A stretch of DNA of 64,000 nucleotides from Betaproteobacteria bacterium (GTDB lineage: Bacteria; Pseudomonadota; Gammaproteobacteria; Burkholderiales; Usitatibacteraceae), in assembly GCA_016720855.1 (NCBI GenBank), contig JADKJU010000001.1, forward strand, positions 1,558,445-1,622,444. The letters are read 5' to 3'. Below, one piece after another: positions 24,715 through 33,545 of the stretch (position 1 is its first letter; every line of letters begins with the position of its first letter). Made by a program: the position numbers and the translations under genes. The notes under the pieces were generated by a model. It worked only from the letters and a program-made list of their open reading frames with translations, did no database searches and was not told the DNA's origin.

Positions 24715-26880
24715 TCATGTCTTTCGAAGATCGCCGGGCCTGATCGGCAGCGTGCGCACGCGCTTGCCTGTCGCCGCGAAAACCGCATTCAGCACCGCCG
24801 CCTGGAACGGCAGGATGCCCGGCTCGCCGTGCCCGCCCCAGAAGCCGCCCGTGGGCACGAGCACGAGCTCCACCTTCGGCATGTCGGAGATCATCGGGAT
24901 CGGGAAGTCGTGGAAGTTCGATTCCTGGATACGCCCGTCCTTCACGGTGCAGGCCTCGAAGAGCGCGCCCAGGCCGTAGATCGCGTTGCTTTCCGCCTGC
25001 GCCGCACAGGTATCGGGGTTCACGACGTGACCGGAGTCGATCGCCACCACGTAGCGCAGCACCTTGAGCGAGCCGCCCGCGTCCACGGACACTTCCGCCA
25101 CGCCCGCCGCGTAGCTGCCGAATCCCTCGACCACCGCCAGGCCGCGGCCGATGCCGGGTGGAAGCGGCGTGCTCCATCCCGCGGCCTTGGTGGCCGCCTC
25201 GAGCACCAGCCGGTTCTTGTCGCCCGGCTTGAGCATCGCCAGGCGGAACTCGAGCGGATCCTTGCCCGCGGCCTGCGCCAGCTCGTCGAGGAAGCACTCG
25301 CGGTACACGCCGTTCTGCTGGCCCGGCGCGCGCCAGAAGCCCACCGGCACGTGCCCGTTGCGCATGGCGTAGCCGACCTGCTGGTTCGGAATCTCGTAGG
25401 GCATGTCGTTCAGCGTTCGGACGGCGGAGAAATCGATGCCGTTCCTGATCGCCTGGGGCATCAGGACCGCGAGGATCGAGGGACACGCGATCTTCGCCTC
25501 GAAGGCCGTGATCCTGCCTTGTGCGTCGAGGCCCCCCTTCATCGTCACGAGGCTCGCGGGCCGGTAGAAGCCGTGCTGCATGTCCTCCTCGCGCGACCAC
25601 ATCATCTTCACGGGCGTGCCGGGAATGGCCTTCGCGATCAGTACCCCCTGGCGCACGAAATCCTGCGGCCCGCCGCGGCGGCCGAACCCTCCGCCCAGCA
25701 TCATCTTGTGCACCTCGACCTTCTCCAGCGGGACGCCGGCGGTCTTCGCGGCGGTGGCCATGGAGGCCTCCCCGTTCTGCGTGGAGGTCCACACTTCCAC
25801 GAACCCGTCCGCCTTGATCCACGCCGTGCAGACCATCGGTTCCATCGTCGCGTGGTTGAGGTAGGGCGAGGAGTACTCGGCCTCGATCACCCTGGCCGCC
25901 GTGGCCATGGCGGCCGCCGCGTCGCCCGCTTTCCTCGCCTCGGCCAGCTTCGGATCGGCGAGCCCTTCGCGCAGCATCGCCATGATGGTCGCGTCCGACG
26001 CATGGCCGAACGCGCCGTGGTCCCACTCCACCTTCACCTTCTGCAGGGCGCGATTCGCACGCCACCAGTTGTCGGCCACGACGGCCACGAAGTCGTCGGC
26101 GCGCACCACCCGTTTCACGCCGCGCATCTTCTCGGCCTGCGCGGAATCGACCGACATCACCTTGCCCCCGAAAACCGGGCATTGGGCGATGGAGGCGTGA
26201 AGCATCCCGGGCAGCATCACGTCGGTGGCGAACACGGGCTTGCCGAGCACCTTGTCGGGAATGTCGAGCCGGTGCACGGGCTTGCCGGCGATTCTCCAGT
26301 CCTTCGGGTCGCGCAGCTTCACGTCCCCGGGCGGCTCGAGCTTCGCGGCCTGCGTGGCCACCTGGCCGTAGCGCAGCCTGCGCTTCGAGGGCCCATGCGT
26401 GATGACGCCCTTGTCCACCGTGCACTCCGAGACCGGCACCTTCCACTGCGCGGCGGCCGCGGCGACCAGCATCTCGCGCGCGCTTGCGCCGGCCTTCCTC
26501 ACGTAGTCCTGCGAGCTGCGCACGCCCTGGCTGCCGCCCGTGGACATCGATCCCCAGATGCGGTTCCTGCGCACGTGCTCGTTGGGCGAGGCGAACTCGG
26601 CGGAGACCTTCATCCAGTCGCAGTCGAGCTCCTCGGCCACGAGCTGGGCGAGCGCGGTGTACGTGCCCTGCCCCATCTCGGACCGGGCGATCCGCACCAC
26701 CACGCGGTCGTCGGGATGGATCACCACCCACGCATTCACCTCGGTGGCGGTCGCCCCGCTGGCGGCACTGCCGATGGAGGGAAAGGAGAATTCGAGGACG
26801 AGGCCGCCGCCGAGCGCGGCGGAGGCCTTGAGGAAATCGCGGCGGTGTGTCGAGCGGGGAAGCAAGGGACGGGACGTCAT
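24715..26880 (-). CDS. Molybdopterin-binding subunit, isoquinoline 1-oxidoreductase-like (beta)
   Basis: 721-residue xanthine-oxidase-family large subunit. A twin-arginine signal (RRDFLKASAALGGG) marks export in folded form. The aldehyde-oxidase/xanthine-dehydrogenase domains are seen in VRIARSEMGQGTYTALAQLV, GSMSTGGSQGVRSS, LGGGFGRRGGPQDFVRQGV, GFWRAPGQQNGVYRECFLDE and the final GHGEPGILPFQAAVLNA with the catalytic glutamate. Ribosome site GGAGAG before ATG. The small 2Fe-2S subunit gene lies 11 bp upstream on the same strand. The pair (IorAB type) hydroxylates N-heterocycles or oxidises aldehydes in the periplasm; substrate unknown. Confidence 0.92.
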   Translation of the reverse strand: MTSRPLLPRSTHRRDFLKASAALGGGLVLEFSFPSIGSAASGATATEVNAWVVIHPDDRVVVRIARSEMGQGTYTALAQLVAEELDCDWMKVSAEFASPNEHVRRNRIWGSMSTGGSQGVRSSQDYVRKAGASAREMLVAAAAAQWKVPVSECTVDKGVITHGPSKRRLRYGQVATQAAKLEPPGDVKLRDPKDWRIAGKPVHRLDIPDKVLGKPVFATDVMLPGMLHASIAQCPVFGGKVMSVDSAQAEKMRGVKRVVRADDFVAVVADNWWRANRALQKVKVEWDHGAFGHASDATIMAMLREGLADPKLAEARKAGDAAAAMATAARVIEAEYSSPYLNHATMEPMVCTAWIKADGFVEVWTSTQNGEASMATAAKTAGVPLEKVEVHKMMLGGGFGRRGGPQDFVRQGVLIAKAIPGTPVKMMWSREEDMQHGFYRPASLVTMKGGLDAQGRITAFEAKIACPSILAVLMPQAIRNGIDFSAVRTLNDMPYEIPNQQVGYAMRNGHVPVGFWRAPGQQNGVYRECFLDELAQAAGKDPLEFRLAMLKPGDKNRLVLEAATKAAGWSTPLPPGIGRGLAVVEGFGSYAAGVAEVSVDAGGSLKVLRYVVAIDSGHVVNPDTCAAQAESNAIYGLGALFEACTVKDGRIQESNFHDFPIPMISDMPKVELVLVPTGGFWGGHGEPGILPFQAAVLNAVFAATGKRVRTLPIRPGDLRKT

Positions 26881-26891
26881 CGCGGCTCTCC

Positions 26892-27371
26892 TCAGGTTTT
26901 CTTCGCCGGCACGACGACGGTTCCGACGGGCGATGCGGCGGCATGAATCGCCTTTCGCACGCGCGCGTAGGTGCCGCAACGGCACAGGTTGGTCATCGCC
27001 TCGTCGATGTCCGCATCCGAGGGCTTCGGCTTCTTCGCGAGCAGCGCCGCGGCCGACATGATCATGCCGGTATGGCAATAGCCGCACTGCGGGACCTCGT
27101 GCTCGATCCACGCCTTCTGGATCTTGTGCAGGCCCGGCTTCGCGAGGCCCTCGATGGTGACGATTCTCTTCCCCGCCGCCTGGGCCGCGGTCATGATGCA
27201 GGAGCGCACCGGCTCTCCATCGACGTGCACCGTGCACGCGCCGCACGCCGAGATGCCGCAGCCGTACTTGGCGCCGGGAAGGTTCAGGACGTCGCGCAGC
27301 ACCCAGAGCAAAGGCATCTCCGGTTCCACGTCCACGGTGTGGGTGCGGCCGTTCACGATGAGCTTGAGCAT
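26892..27371 (-). CDS. 2Fe-2S subunit, isoquinoline 1-oxidoreductase-like (alpha)
   Basis: 159-residue small subunit that passes electrons from the molybdenum centre. It binds two [2Fe-2S] clusters: the plant-type site in GAKYGCGISACGACTVHVDG with CIMTAAQAAG, and the second in QCGYCHTGMIMSAA with TNLCRCGTYARVRKAIH. AAGGAGA precedes the ATG. No own export signal is visible, in keeping with piggy-back export with the Tat-bearing partner. Electron acceptor, often a cytochrome c, is not encoded next to it. Confidence 0.94.
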   Translation of the reverse strand: MLKLIVNGRTHTVDVEPEMPLLWVLRDVLNLPGAKYGCGISACGACTVHVDGEPVRSCIMTAAQAAGKRIVTIEGLAKPGLHKIQKAWIEHEVPQCGYCHTGMIMSAAALLAKKPKPSDADIDEAMTNLCRCGTYARVRKAIHAAASPVGTVVVPAKKT

Positions 27372-27400
27372 GGCGTCTCCTTCAGGCGAATCGATGAATT

Positions 27401-28504
27401 CTACGGGTGCCCGGCGGTCATCGGGTACGACGGCACATTGGGAGAACGGCTCCCGCGGTCGATGACGATCGCCGACCAGTTTCCGGAATCGGCGGCCTGT
27501 CTCAGGATCGTGCGATACCGGTCCAGGAGCTGGGCGTCGTAGGGGGACGCCCCGTAGTAGAAAAGGTAGTCCGGCAGGCTGGAGACCCCGCAATGGCCCT
27601 GGAAGGCGCAGGCGTTCAGCACTCGCGTGTTGTTCTCCCCGCACGCATAGCCGTACTCGCAGGCGAGCAGCAGAGCGGCGTTCATGAATGCGCGGTTCTC
27701 GATCGGTTCCTGGTCGGGTCCGATGCGGACCGTGAGGTCGCGAAAGGAATTGGCGAGCACTCGCCCCGCAATCGCGATGGCCTCGGGATCGCGGGAGGAG
27801 AACGCGTCCCTGATCGAGGCGAGCTGCGCCTCGTTGAGCGTCGGCCCCGCCCGGCCGGGCGTGCTGGCGCTGCGGCGCTCCTGCCACATCTCCTGCTCGG
27901 CCTGCCACGCGCGCGCCTTGGGATCGCCCCCCGCCAACGAGTTCTTCAGCATCTGCGCGAGCTCCGCTTCCGTGATCGCGATCCCCGCAAGCCCCGCACA
28001 CTGGTCGGCCGTCGCCTTGTCGAAGGCCTCCAGGCGCTGGGCGCGGCGCGGGTCGCCCTCGGGAAGGCTGGCCGCGATCTGCTGGCGGCGCTCTTGCATC
28101 TGCGCCGTGTACTGTTGCGGGCGAGGCTGCCCGCCGCCCCTGCGATCGGCCACCGTGGCGCAGGCGCGCAGGATCCGATAGAGGAAGTACTGCCCCTCGG
28201 GGGTTTCGCCCTCCGCCGTGCCCTTGAGGCGATCGTAGATCGGCTTGTAGGCGAGGGAGTTGCCGAAATCGCGCGCCAGCGGCGAAGCGGTGGCCGTCGA
28301 GACGGACGTCGGGCGAAGGAAGTTGGACGTCCGGCTCATTTCACCCGGGCCGGGAACGACCGGCGGCGGCGGTCGCACGACAGCCGCGTTGACGGCCGGG
28401 GCGGTGACGGCGGGCGCGGTCGCCGGCATCGGACGCAAGAGGTCCCATGCCAGGACGCCGACGGCGCCAAGCGCGACGATCGCCAGCAGGTGCTGGCGGT
28501 TCAA
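27401..28504 (-). CDS. Hypothetical membrane-anchored protein
   Basis: 367 residues, not recognised. It starts at a TTG that overlaps the stop of the upstream GMC gene (TTGA) behind GGAGGA. One N-terminal membrane helix (LLAIVALGAVGVLAWDLL), a Pro/Ala-rich linker of about 60 residues, then an alpha-helical domain; four cysteines near the C-terminal third (LACEYGYACGENN, NACAFQGHCG) suggest disulfides in the periplasm. Similar layouts occur in betaproteobacterial hypothetical proteins. Function unknown. Confidence 0.72.
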   Translation of the reverse strand: MNRQHLLAIVALGAVGVLAWDLLRPMPATAPAVTAPAVNAAVVRPPPPVVPGPGEMSRTSNFLRPTSVSTATASPLARDFGNSLAYKPIYDRLKGTAEGETPEGQYFLYRILRACATVADRRGGGQPRPQQYTAQMQERRQQIAASLPEGDPRRAQRLEAFDKATADQCAGLAGIAITEAELAQMLKNSLAGGDPKARAWQAEQEMWQERRSASTPGRAGPTLNEAQLASIRDAFSSRDPEAIAIAGRVLANSFRDLTVRIGPDQEPIENRAFMNAALLLACEYGYACGENNTRVLNACAFQGHCGVSSLPDYLFYYGASPYDAQLLDRYRTILRQAADSGNWSAIVIDRGSRSPNVPSYPMTAGHP

Positions 28505-30111
28505 GGGCAGTCCTCCAGGATCATGCGCGCGCCTTTCTCCGCGATCATGTAGCACGGCGCATTCGTGTTGCCCGACGTGATGCGCGGCATGATCGATGCA
28601 TCCACAACGCGCAGGCCCTCGATTCCGTGCACGCGCAGGCGCTCGTCCACCACGGCCAGGGGATCGCGCCCCATGCGGCAGGTGGAGACGGGGTGGAAGA
28701 TGGTGGTGCCCAGCTCGCCCGCGGCCTTCACGAGGTCCGCATCCGCCTCGGCCGCAGGTCCCGGCCTCCATTCCTCGGGCGAGTACTTCGAGAGCGCCCC
28801 GGCGGCCATGATGCGCCTCGTGAAGCGCATGCCGTCGGCCGCCACCTGGCGGTCCGCGTCCGTGGACAGGTAGTTCACCTGGATCTCAGGGGCCGCACGC
28901 GGGTCCGTCGAGGTGATGCGCACCCAGCCTCGGGAGGTGGGCCTCAGGTTGCACACGGAGGGGGTGATCGCCGGGAACGGATGCAGCGGCTCGCCGAACC
29001 GGTCCAGTGACAGCGGCTGCACGTGCCATTCGATGTTGGGCGTCGGCTGCGCGGGGTCGCTCTTCGCGAAGGCGCCCAGCTGCGAGGGCGGCATGGTGAG
29101 CGGGCCCGTCTTGAAGAATAGGTACTCCAGGCCCATCGCCGCCTTCCCCCACACGCTGTTCACGCGCTCGTTCAGCGTGGAAACGTTTCGCACCTTGTAC
29201 ACCATGCGGATCTGCAGGTGGTCGTGCAGGTTCTCGCCCACGCCGGCCAGTTCATGCAGGACGGGAATTCCGTGCCTGGCGAGCAGCGGCGCCGGCCCGA
29301 TGCCCGAGAGCTGCAGGAGCTGCGGCGTGCCGATGGCGCCCGCGGCGAGGATCACCGCCTTGCGCGCCGTGGCCACCGACTCGCCCTGCCCTTCGGCCCC
29401 ATAGGCCACGCCCGCGGCGCGGCGGCGGCCATCCCTTTCCTCCATCACGAGCTTCGTCGCATGCGCCTTCGTGACGACGGTGAGGTTCGGTCGCCCCATT
29501 GCGGGGCGCAGCCACGCGTTGGTGGCGCTCCAGCGCTTTCCGCGCTTCTGGTTCATGTGGAAATACGCGTTGCCGAAGTTGTCGCCGCGGTTGAACTCGT
29601 CGATCTTCGGGATGCCGCACTCCACGGCCGCGTCGCGCCAGGCGTCCAGGATCTCCCAGCGCACGCGCGGTTCCTCCACCCGCAGCGCCCCGCCCGCGCC
29701 ATGGAACTCGTTGGCGCCGGCGAAGAAATCCTCCGAGTCGCGGAAGATCGGCAGCACGTCGTCCCACGACCAGCCCTTGTTGCCGAGGCTCGCCCAGTGA
29801 TCGTAGTCCTCCTTCTGGCCGCGCATGTACACCATGGCGTTGATCGTGGAACAGCCGCCGAGCACGCGGCCGCGGGAGTAACCCAGTTGCCGCCCGTTGA
29901 GCCCCGCGTCGGGCGCGGTCCTGAAGCACCAGTCGGTGCGCGGGTTGCCGATGGTGTAGAGGTATCCCACCGGGATGGGAATCCAGAACCAGTCGTCCTG
30001 GCCGCCGGCTTCCAGGAGCAGAACGCTCGATTTTCCGTCGGCGGTAAGGCGGTTGGCGAGCACGCAGCCGGCGCTTCCGGCGCCCACGATCACGAAATCG
30101 AAAGCTTTCAT
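28501..30111 (-). CDS. GMC oxidoreductase, choline-dehydrogenase-like
   Basis: 536-residue FAD enzyme of the GMC family. FAD motif FDFVIVGAGSAGCVLANRL at the start, family signature 1 GRVLGGCSTINAMVYMRGQ, signature 2 GAIGTPQLLQLSGIGP and C-terminal active-site block HPVSTCRMGRDPLAVVDERL with the catalytic His and NTNAPCYMIAEKGA. Such enzymes oxidise primary alcohols (choline, long-chain or polyethylene-glycol alcohols). ATG at 30111 has GGGGGAG close upstream; a GTG 15 bases further up is possible. No betaine aldehyde dehydrogenase or BetI is near, so choline is not indicated by context. Confidence 0.92.
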   Translation of the reverse strand: MKAFDFVIVGAGSAGCVLANRLTADGKSSVLLLEAGGQDDWFWIPIPVGYLYTIGNPRTDWCFRTAPDAGLNGRQLGYSRGRVLGGCSTINAMVYMRGQKEDYDHWASLGNKGWSWDDVLPIFRDSEDFFAGANEFHGAGGALRVEEPRVRWEILDAWRDAAVECGIPKIDEFNRGDNFGNAYFHMNQKRGKRWSATNAWLRPAMGRPNLTVVTKAHATKLVMEERDGRRRAAGVAYGAEGQGESVATARKAVILAAGAIGTPQLLQLSGIGPAPLLARHGIPVLHELAGVGENLHDHLQIRMVYKVRNVSTLNERVNSVWGKAAMGLEYLFFKTGPLTMPPSQLGAFAKSDPAQPTPNIEWHVQPLSLDRFGEPLHPFPAITPSVCNLRPTSRGWVRITSTDPRAAPEIQVNYLSTDADRQVAADGMRFTRRIMAAGALSKYSPEEWRPGPAAEADADLVKAAGELGTTIFHPVSTCRMGRDPLAVVDERLRVHGIEGLRVVDASIMPRITSGNTNAPCYMIAEKGARMILEDCP

Positions 30112-30150
30112 GCTCCCCCTTTGCACAGCGTGCCGCCGTCGAACGCGGCC

Positions 30151-30861
30151 TCAGTCGGCCTTCAGGCGGCGCGTCTTCTTCAGGTACCAGGTGCCGAGCC
30201 AGAGCAGCGCGAGGAGCCCGACGACGCCCGAGACGTTGAAGATGACGTCCCACGAATCGTCGAGCTCGCGTTCCTCGAGGATGTTGGAGATGGTGAGAAC
30301 CGCGATCCCGAGGAGCCACGCGAACGGCGTTCCATACTCCTTCACCACCACCCGCCGCCAGCGGAAAGGCATGGCGCGAATCGTCGCCGCAAGGCCCTTC
30401 CAGCGCACGCCGAAGCGCGGCGTGCGCTCGCAGTAGCGGCGGAAGTCGTCGCCGAACTTGGCGCCCAGGAAATCCTCCTCGGCGCTCACGATGCAGTGGT
30501 AGGCGAAGATGAACAGCACGGGGGCCGCGATGAGCGCGGTCAGCGAATCGGCCGCGATGGCGAGCCCGAAGATGATGAGGAGGTTGCCCAGGTAGAGGGG
30601 ATTGCGGCAATGGGCGAAGAGCCCGCCCGTGACGAGCTCGTCCGCGTACACCTTTCCCCCCCGCCCGCCCCGGACGATGTAGTCCAGCCCGATGGTCATG
30701 GCCCGCACCGTCTGGCCCGCCGCCGCGACGACCAGGCCCAGGCCCGCGGCGAGGAACGTCGAGGAGAACGTCTCCGGTCCCTCCACGAAGGCGATGACGA
30801 TCGCGGAGGGGAAGAGCAGGTTGCGGTAGCGGAAGAAGAACTGGCCGAGCCTGACGATCAT
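30151..30861 (-). CDS. Membrane methyltransferase, isoprenylcysteine/PEMT-like
   Basis: 236-residue integral membrane protein with five or six hydrophobic segments. The core GGLFAHCRNPLYLGNLLI is the signature of the phospholipid/isoprenylcysteine carboxyl methyltransferase superfamily (RNPxY), and SAEEDFLGAKFGDDFRRYCE is the matching C-terminal acidic block that contacts SAM. Substrate is unknown; lipid or phospholipid methylation is plausible. Its ATG overlaps the stop of cmoA (ATGA), so the two are expressed together. Confidence 0.85.
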   Translation of the reverse strand: MIVRLGQFFFRYRNLLFPSAIVIAFVEGPETFSSTFLAAGLGLVVAAAGQTVRAMTIGLDYIVRGGRGGKVYADELVTGGLFAHCRNPLYLGNLLIIFGLAIAADSLTALIAAPVLFIFAYHCIVSAEEDFLGAKFGDDFRRYCERTPRFGVRWKGLAATIRAMPFRWRRVVVKEYGTPFAWLLGIAVLTISNILEERELDDSWDVIFNVSGVVGLLALLWLGTWYLKKTRRLKAD

Positions 30862-31607
30862 TTGACGGCCACGATGCCGCAGAAGTTGTACCACTTGAAG
30901 AAGACGTCCACGTAGCGAAAGCCCGTGCGCAGCAGCAGCTCGCGGTTCTCCAGCAGCTTGTAGGGGATGAGGACGTTCTCGAGCGCCTCGCGTTTCTGCG
31001 TGATCTCTATGTCGCTGTAGCCGTTGCGCCGCTTGAGGTCGTAGTAGTACTTGATGAACTGCCGGTTGAAGAGCGAATCCTCGCCCAGCACCTTTTCCAC
31101 GAGGATGAGGCAGCCGTTGTCGTTCATCCCCTGCAGCAGGTCCTTCATCAGCCGCTCGCGGTTCAGGGGCCGCAGGAACTGGAGCGTGAGGATCAGCAGC
31201 ACGACCGACGCGTTCTCGATCCGGCAGCCTTCGTTCAGGTCCGCGACCTCCAGGCGCAGCGGCCGCTTCATTCCGGCGGCCACGAGCTTCTCGCGGCAGC
31301 GCTCGAGCATCTCCTGCGCATTGTCGATGCCCACGAATTCGACGGTGGGGTCGATGACGGGATCGAGAACCTCGAGCGTCGTGCCCGTGGCGCAGCCCAG
31401 GTCGTAGATGCGCGAGCCCGGCGTGGCGTAGTCCGCGGCGATCTCCGTGATCATGCGCTGCGTCTCGCCGTAGAAGGGCACGGAGCGCGAGACCATGTCG
31501 TCGAACACCGTCGCCACCTGCTTGTTGAACTTGAAGTCCGTCACGTCGCCCAGCGGCTCGCTGAAGACCTTGTCGGTCGGGACTTTCGGGGGAACGTTCT
31601 TGTCCAC
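30858..31607 (-). CDS. cmoA: Carboxy-SAM synthase CmoA-like methyltransferase-fold protein
   Basis: 249 residues, matching CmoA length. CmoA converts SAM plus prephenate to carboxy-SAM, used by CmoB to make the cmo5U wobble modification of tRNA. Alignable blocks: SRSVPFYGETQRMI, SAM-binding IYDLGCATGTTLEVL, FVGIDNAQEMLERCR, IENASVVLLILTLQFL, and NGYSDIEITQKREALENVL, which keeps the arginine expected to bind the carboxylate. Start GTG at 31607. CmoB is not in the window; instead a membrane methyltransferase overlaps downstream, so carboxy-SAM or SAM use by that partner is an open idea. Confidence 0.85.
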   Translation of the reverse strand: MDKNVPPKVPTDKVFSEPLGDVTDFKFNKQVATVFDDMVSRSVPFYGETQRMITEIAADYATPGSRIYDLGCATGTTLEVLDPVIDPTVEFVGIDNAQEMLERCREKLVAAGMKRPLRLEVADLNEGCRIENASVVLLILTLQFLRPLNRERLMKDLLQGMNDNGCLILVEKVLGEDSLFNRQFIKYYYDLKRRNGYSDIEITQKREALENVLIPYKLLENRELLLRTGFRYVDVFFKWYNFCGIVAVK

Positions 31608-31636
31608 GGGCTCTTTTCCTTTCGGTTCGCGGCGGT

Positions 31637-32566
31637 TCAGGTGGCGGGGCGCGCCGCGCGGCGTGCTTCGTAGGTCTTGAGGTGCGTGTAGGCCATCGCG
31701 AGCACCGCGTCGTCCAGGCCGTGCCTGCGCGCCAGGTCGAGCATGAAGCCGACGATGTGATCGGCCTCGACGGGCTTGCCCGCCTCCATGTCGCGCAGCA
31801 TCGAGGCGCTCTGCGGGCCCGGCGTGGTCAGGCGCTTCACGGCGAACTCCACGGACTGGGCGCGCGGCGGGTGTCCCTGCGCGCGGGCGATCGCGACGTT
31901 CGCCTCGAGCGCGCGCATGACAATCGCGCGGCCGTCGGGGGCCGTCATGATCTCCGCCACGTTGCCCCGGAAAAGGCAGGTCGTCGCCGCGAGCGCGGAC
32001 AGGAAGGTGATCTTCTCCCACAGGTCCTGCAGGATGTCCTCCGACCACGTCCAGTCGATGGCCGTTTTCGCCAGCGCGTCGGCGAACGCCTGCGCGCGGG
32101 CGGATTTCGACCGGTCGCGCTCGCCGAAGAGGATGCGGTTGAGCGGCTCCATGTGCTTCACGGTGCCGTCCGGTGCGAGGCTCACGTTGATCTGGCAGGT
32201 TCCGCCCATCACCTTCGCCGCGCCGAAGCGCGCGTCCAGCCGGTCAAGGTGCGCCAGGCCGTTCAGGAGCGGCAGCACGGCGCAATCGCCCGCCATGGCC
32301 GGCGCGATGGCATCGAGGGCCGAGTCGAGGTCGTAAGCCTTGCAGGTGAAGAGGACGAGGTCGTAGCCGGGTTTCAGCTCCTGCGCCACCACCGTCCTTG
32401 CTGCAATGCGTGCATTGCCCAGCGGGCTTTCGATCACCAGCCCGTCCCGGGCGATAGTCTCGCGGCGCTTCGGCCGGACGAGGAATGTGGCGTCAACGCC
32501 CGCCTGCGCGAGGCGGCCGCCGAAGTAGCCGCCGATGCCGCCGGCGCCGAGTATCAGGAGTTTCAT
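31637..32566 (-). CDS. Ketopantoate reductase (2-dehydropantoate 2-reductase) family
   Basis: 309-residue NADPH-dependent reductase of the ApbA/PanE family, which makes pantoate for coenzyme A. Rossmann motif MKLLILGAGGIGGYFGGRLA opens the protein; CKAYDLDSALDAIAP and LLNGLAHLDRLDARFG follow; the C-terminal domain has the catalytic lysine region LWEKITFLSALAATTCLFR and EADHIVGFMLDLARRHG. Several paralogues of this family exist per genome, so it may act on another 2-keto acid. ATG at 32566 is set by the Rossmann start. Confidence 0.9.
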   Translation of the reverse strand: MKLLILGAGGIGGYFGGRLAQAGVDATFLVRPKRRETIARDGLVIESPLGNARIAARTVVAQELKPGYDLVLFTCKAYDLDSALDAIAPAMAGDCAVLPLLNGLAHLDRLDARFGAAKVMGGTCQINVSLAPDGTVKHMEPLNRILFGERDRSKSARAQAFADALAKTAIDWTWSEDILQDLWEKITFLSALAATTCLFRGNVAEIMTAPDGRAIVMRALEANVAIARAQGHPPRAQSVEFAVKRLTTPGPQSASMLRDMEAGKPVEADHIVGFMLDLARRHGLDDAVLAMAYTHLKTYEARRAARPAT

Positions 32567-32608
32567 GGGGTCGAGGGGGAGAGTTGAGGGACAGACCTTC
32601 AATGGCCG

Positions 32609-33460
32609 CTAAGGATCAGTTCCTTGGCGGCTGGATTCGGCGAAGCCACGGCGCTTCACGAGCGCATCGATTTCCCTGAGCGTCTCGAGCAGTTCACGCA
32701 TGCGCGCCAGGGGCCAGGCATTGGGTCCGTCGGAGAGCGCTTTCGACGGATCGGGGTGGGTTTCCATGAACACGCCCGAAATGCCCGTGGCAACCGCCGC
32801 CCGCGCAAGCACGGGGACGAACTCGCGCTGCCCGCCCGAGGTGGTGCCCTGCCCGCCCGGCAGCTGCACGGAGTGGGTCGCGTCCATCACGACCGGGCAG
32901 CCGGTCTCGCGCAGGATGGCGAGCGAGCGCATGTCGGAGACGAGGTTGTTGTAGCCGAAGGAGGCGCCGCGCTCGCAGACCATGATGTTGTCCTGCCCGC
33001 TCGCCTCCCGCGCCTTGTCCACCACGTTCTTCATGTCGTGAGGCGCGAGGAACTGGCCTTTCTTGATGTTCACGGGCTTGCCCGCCATCGCGACGGCACG
33101 GATGAAATCCGTCTGCCGGCAGAGGAACGCGGGCGTCTGCAGGACATCGACGAATTTCGCGACCTCGGTCACTTCCTGGCTGGTATGCACGTCCGTGAGC
33201 ACCGGGACCCCGATCGTCTTCCTGACCTTCGCCAGGATCTCGAGGCCCTTTTCCATCCCCGGGCCGCGGAAGGACGCACCGCTCGACCGGTTGGCCTTGT
33301 CGTAGGAGGACTTGAAGATGAACGGGATGCCCAGGGCGCCAGTCATCTCCTTCAGTTGCCCGGCGACATCCATCTGCAGCTGCTCGCTCTCCACCACGCA
33401 CGGCCCGGCGATGAGAAAGAACGGCTTGTCGAGGCCAGCGTCGAATCCGCAGAGCTTCAT
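32609..33460 (-). CDS. kdsA: 3-deoxy-D-manno-octulosonate 8-phosphate synthase
   Basis: 283-residue enzyme joining PEP and arabinose 5-phosphate to form Kdo-8-phosphate for LPS inner core. Conserved blocks: FFLIAGPCVVESEQL, FKSSYDKANRSSGASFRGPG, VLTDVHTSQEV, CRQTDFIRAVAM and NIKKGQF, FMETHPDPSKALSDGPNAWP. The NxxGxQTDxxR-type sequence with FLCRQTDF lacks a metal cysteine at the N-terminal CxR position as in metal-independent forms, but this was judged by eye. It is 86 bp downstream of pyrG, the usual betaproteobacterial order. Confidence 0.96.
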   Translation of the reverse strand: MKLCGFDAGLDKPFFLIAGPCVVESEQLQMDVAGQLKEMTGALGIPFIFKSSYDKANRSSGASFRGPGMEKGLEILAKVRKTIGVPVLTDVHTSQEVTEVAKFVDVLQTPAFLCRQTDFIRAVAMAGKPVNIKKGQFLAPHDMKNVVDKAREASGQDNIMVCERGASFGYNNLVSDMRSLAILRETGCPVVMDATHSVQLPGGQGTTSGGQREFVPVLARAAVATGISGVFMETHPDPSKALSDGPNAWPLARMRELLETLREIDALVKRRGFAESSRQGTDP

Positions 33461-33470
33461 GTGACCTGCT

Positions 33471-33510
33471 TCATCCGTGTTTATCCGATTTCATCCGTGT
33501 TCATCCGTGT
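33471..33510. repeat. Four tandem 10-bp units between pyrG and kdsA
   Basis: Period-10 array of TCATCCGTGT, TTATCCGATT, TCATCCGTGT, TCATCCGTGT: three identical units and one variant. Read on the minus strand it gives ACACGGATGA repeats immediately upstream of the kdsA ATG at 33460. Similar ACACGGATGAA strings occur as dispersed repeats in unrelated bacteria. No function is assigned. Confidence 0.75.
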
Positions 33511-33545
33511 CCCGGCCTTGCAGCCGCGTCACTCGATGAACGCAA

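Noticed and set aside
24715..27246. One fused 843-residue molybdoenzyme
   Set aside because: The upstream extension overlaps the 2Fe-2S subunit in another frame; the Tat signal and ribosome site put the start at 26880.
33471..33510. CRISPR array
   Set aside because: Units are 10 bp without spacers, and no cas genes are present.
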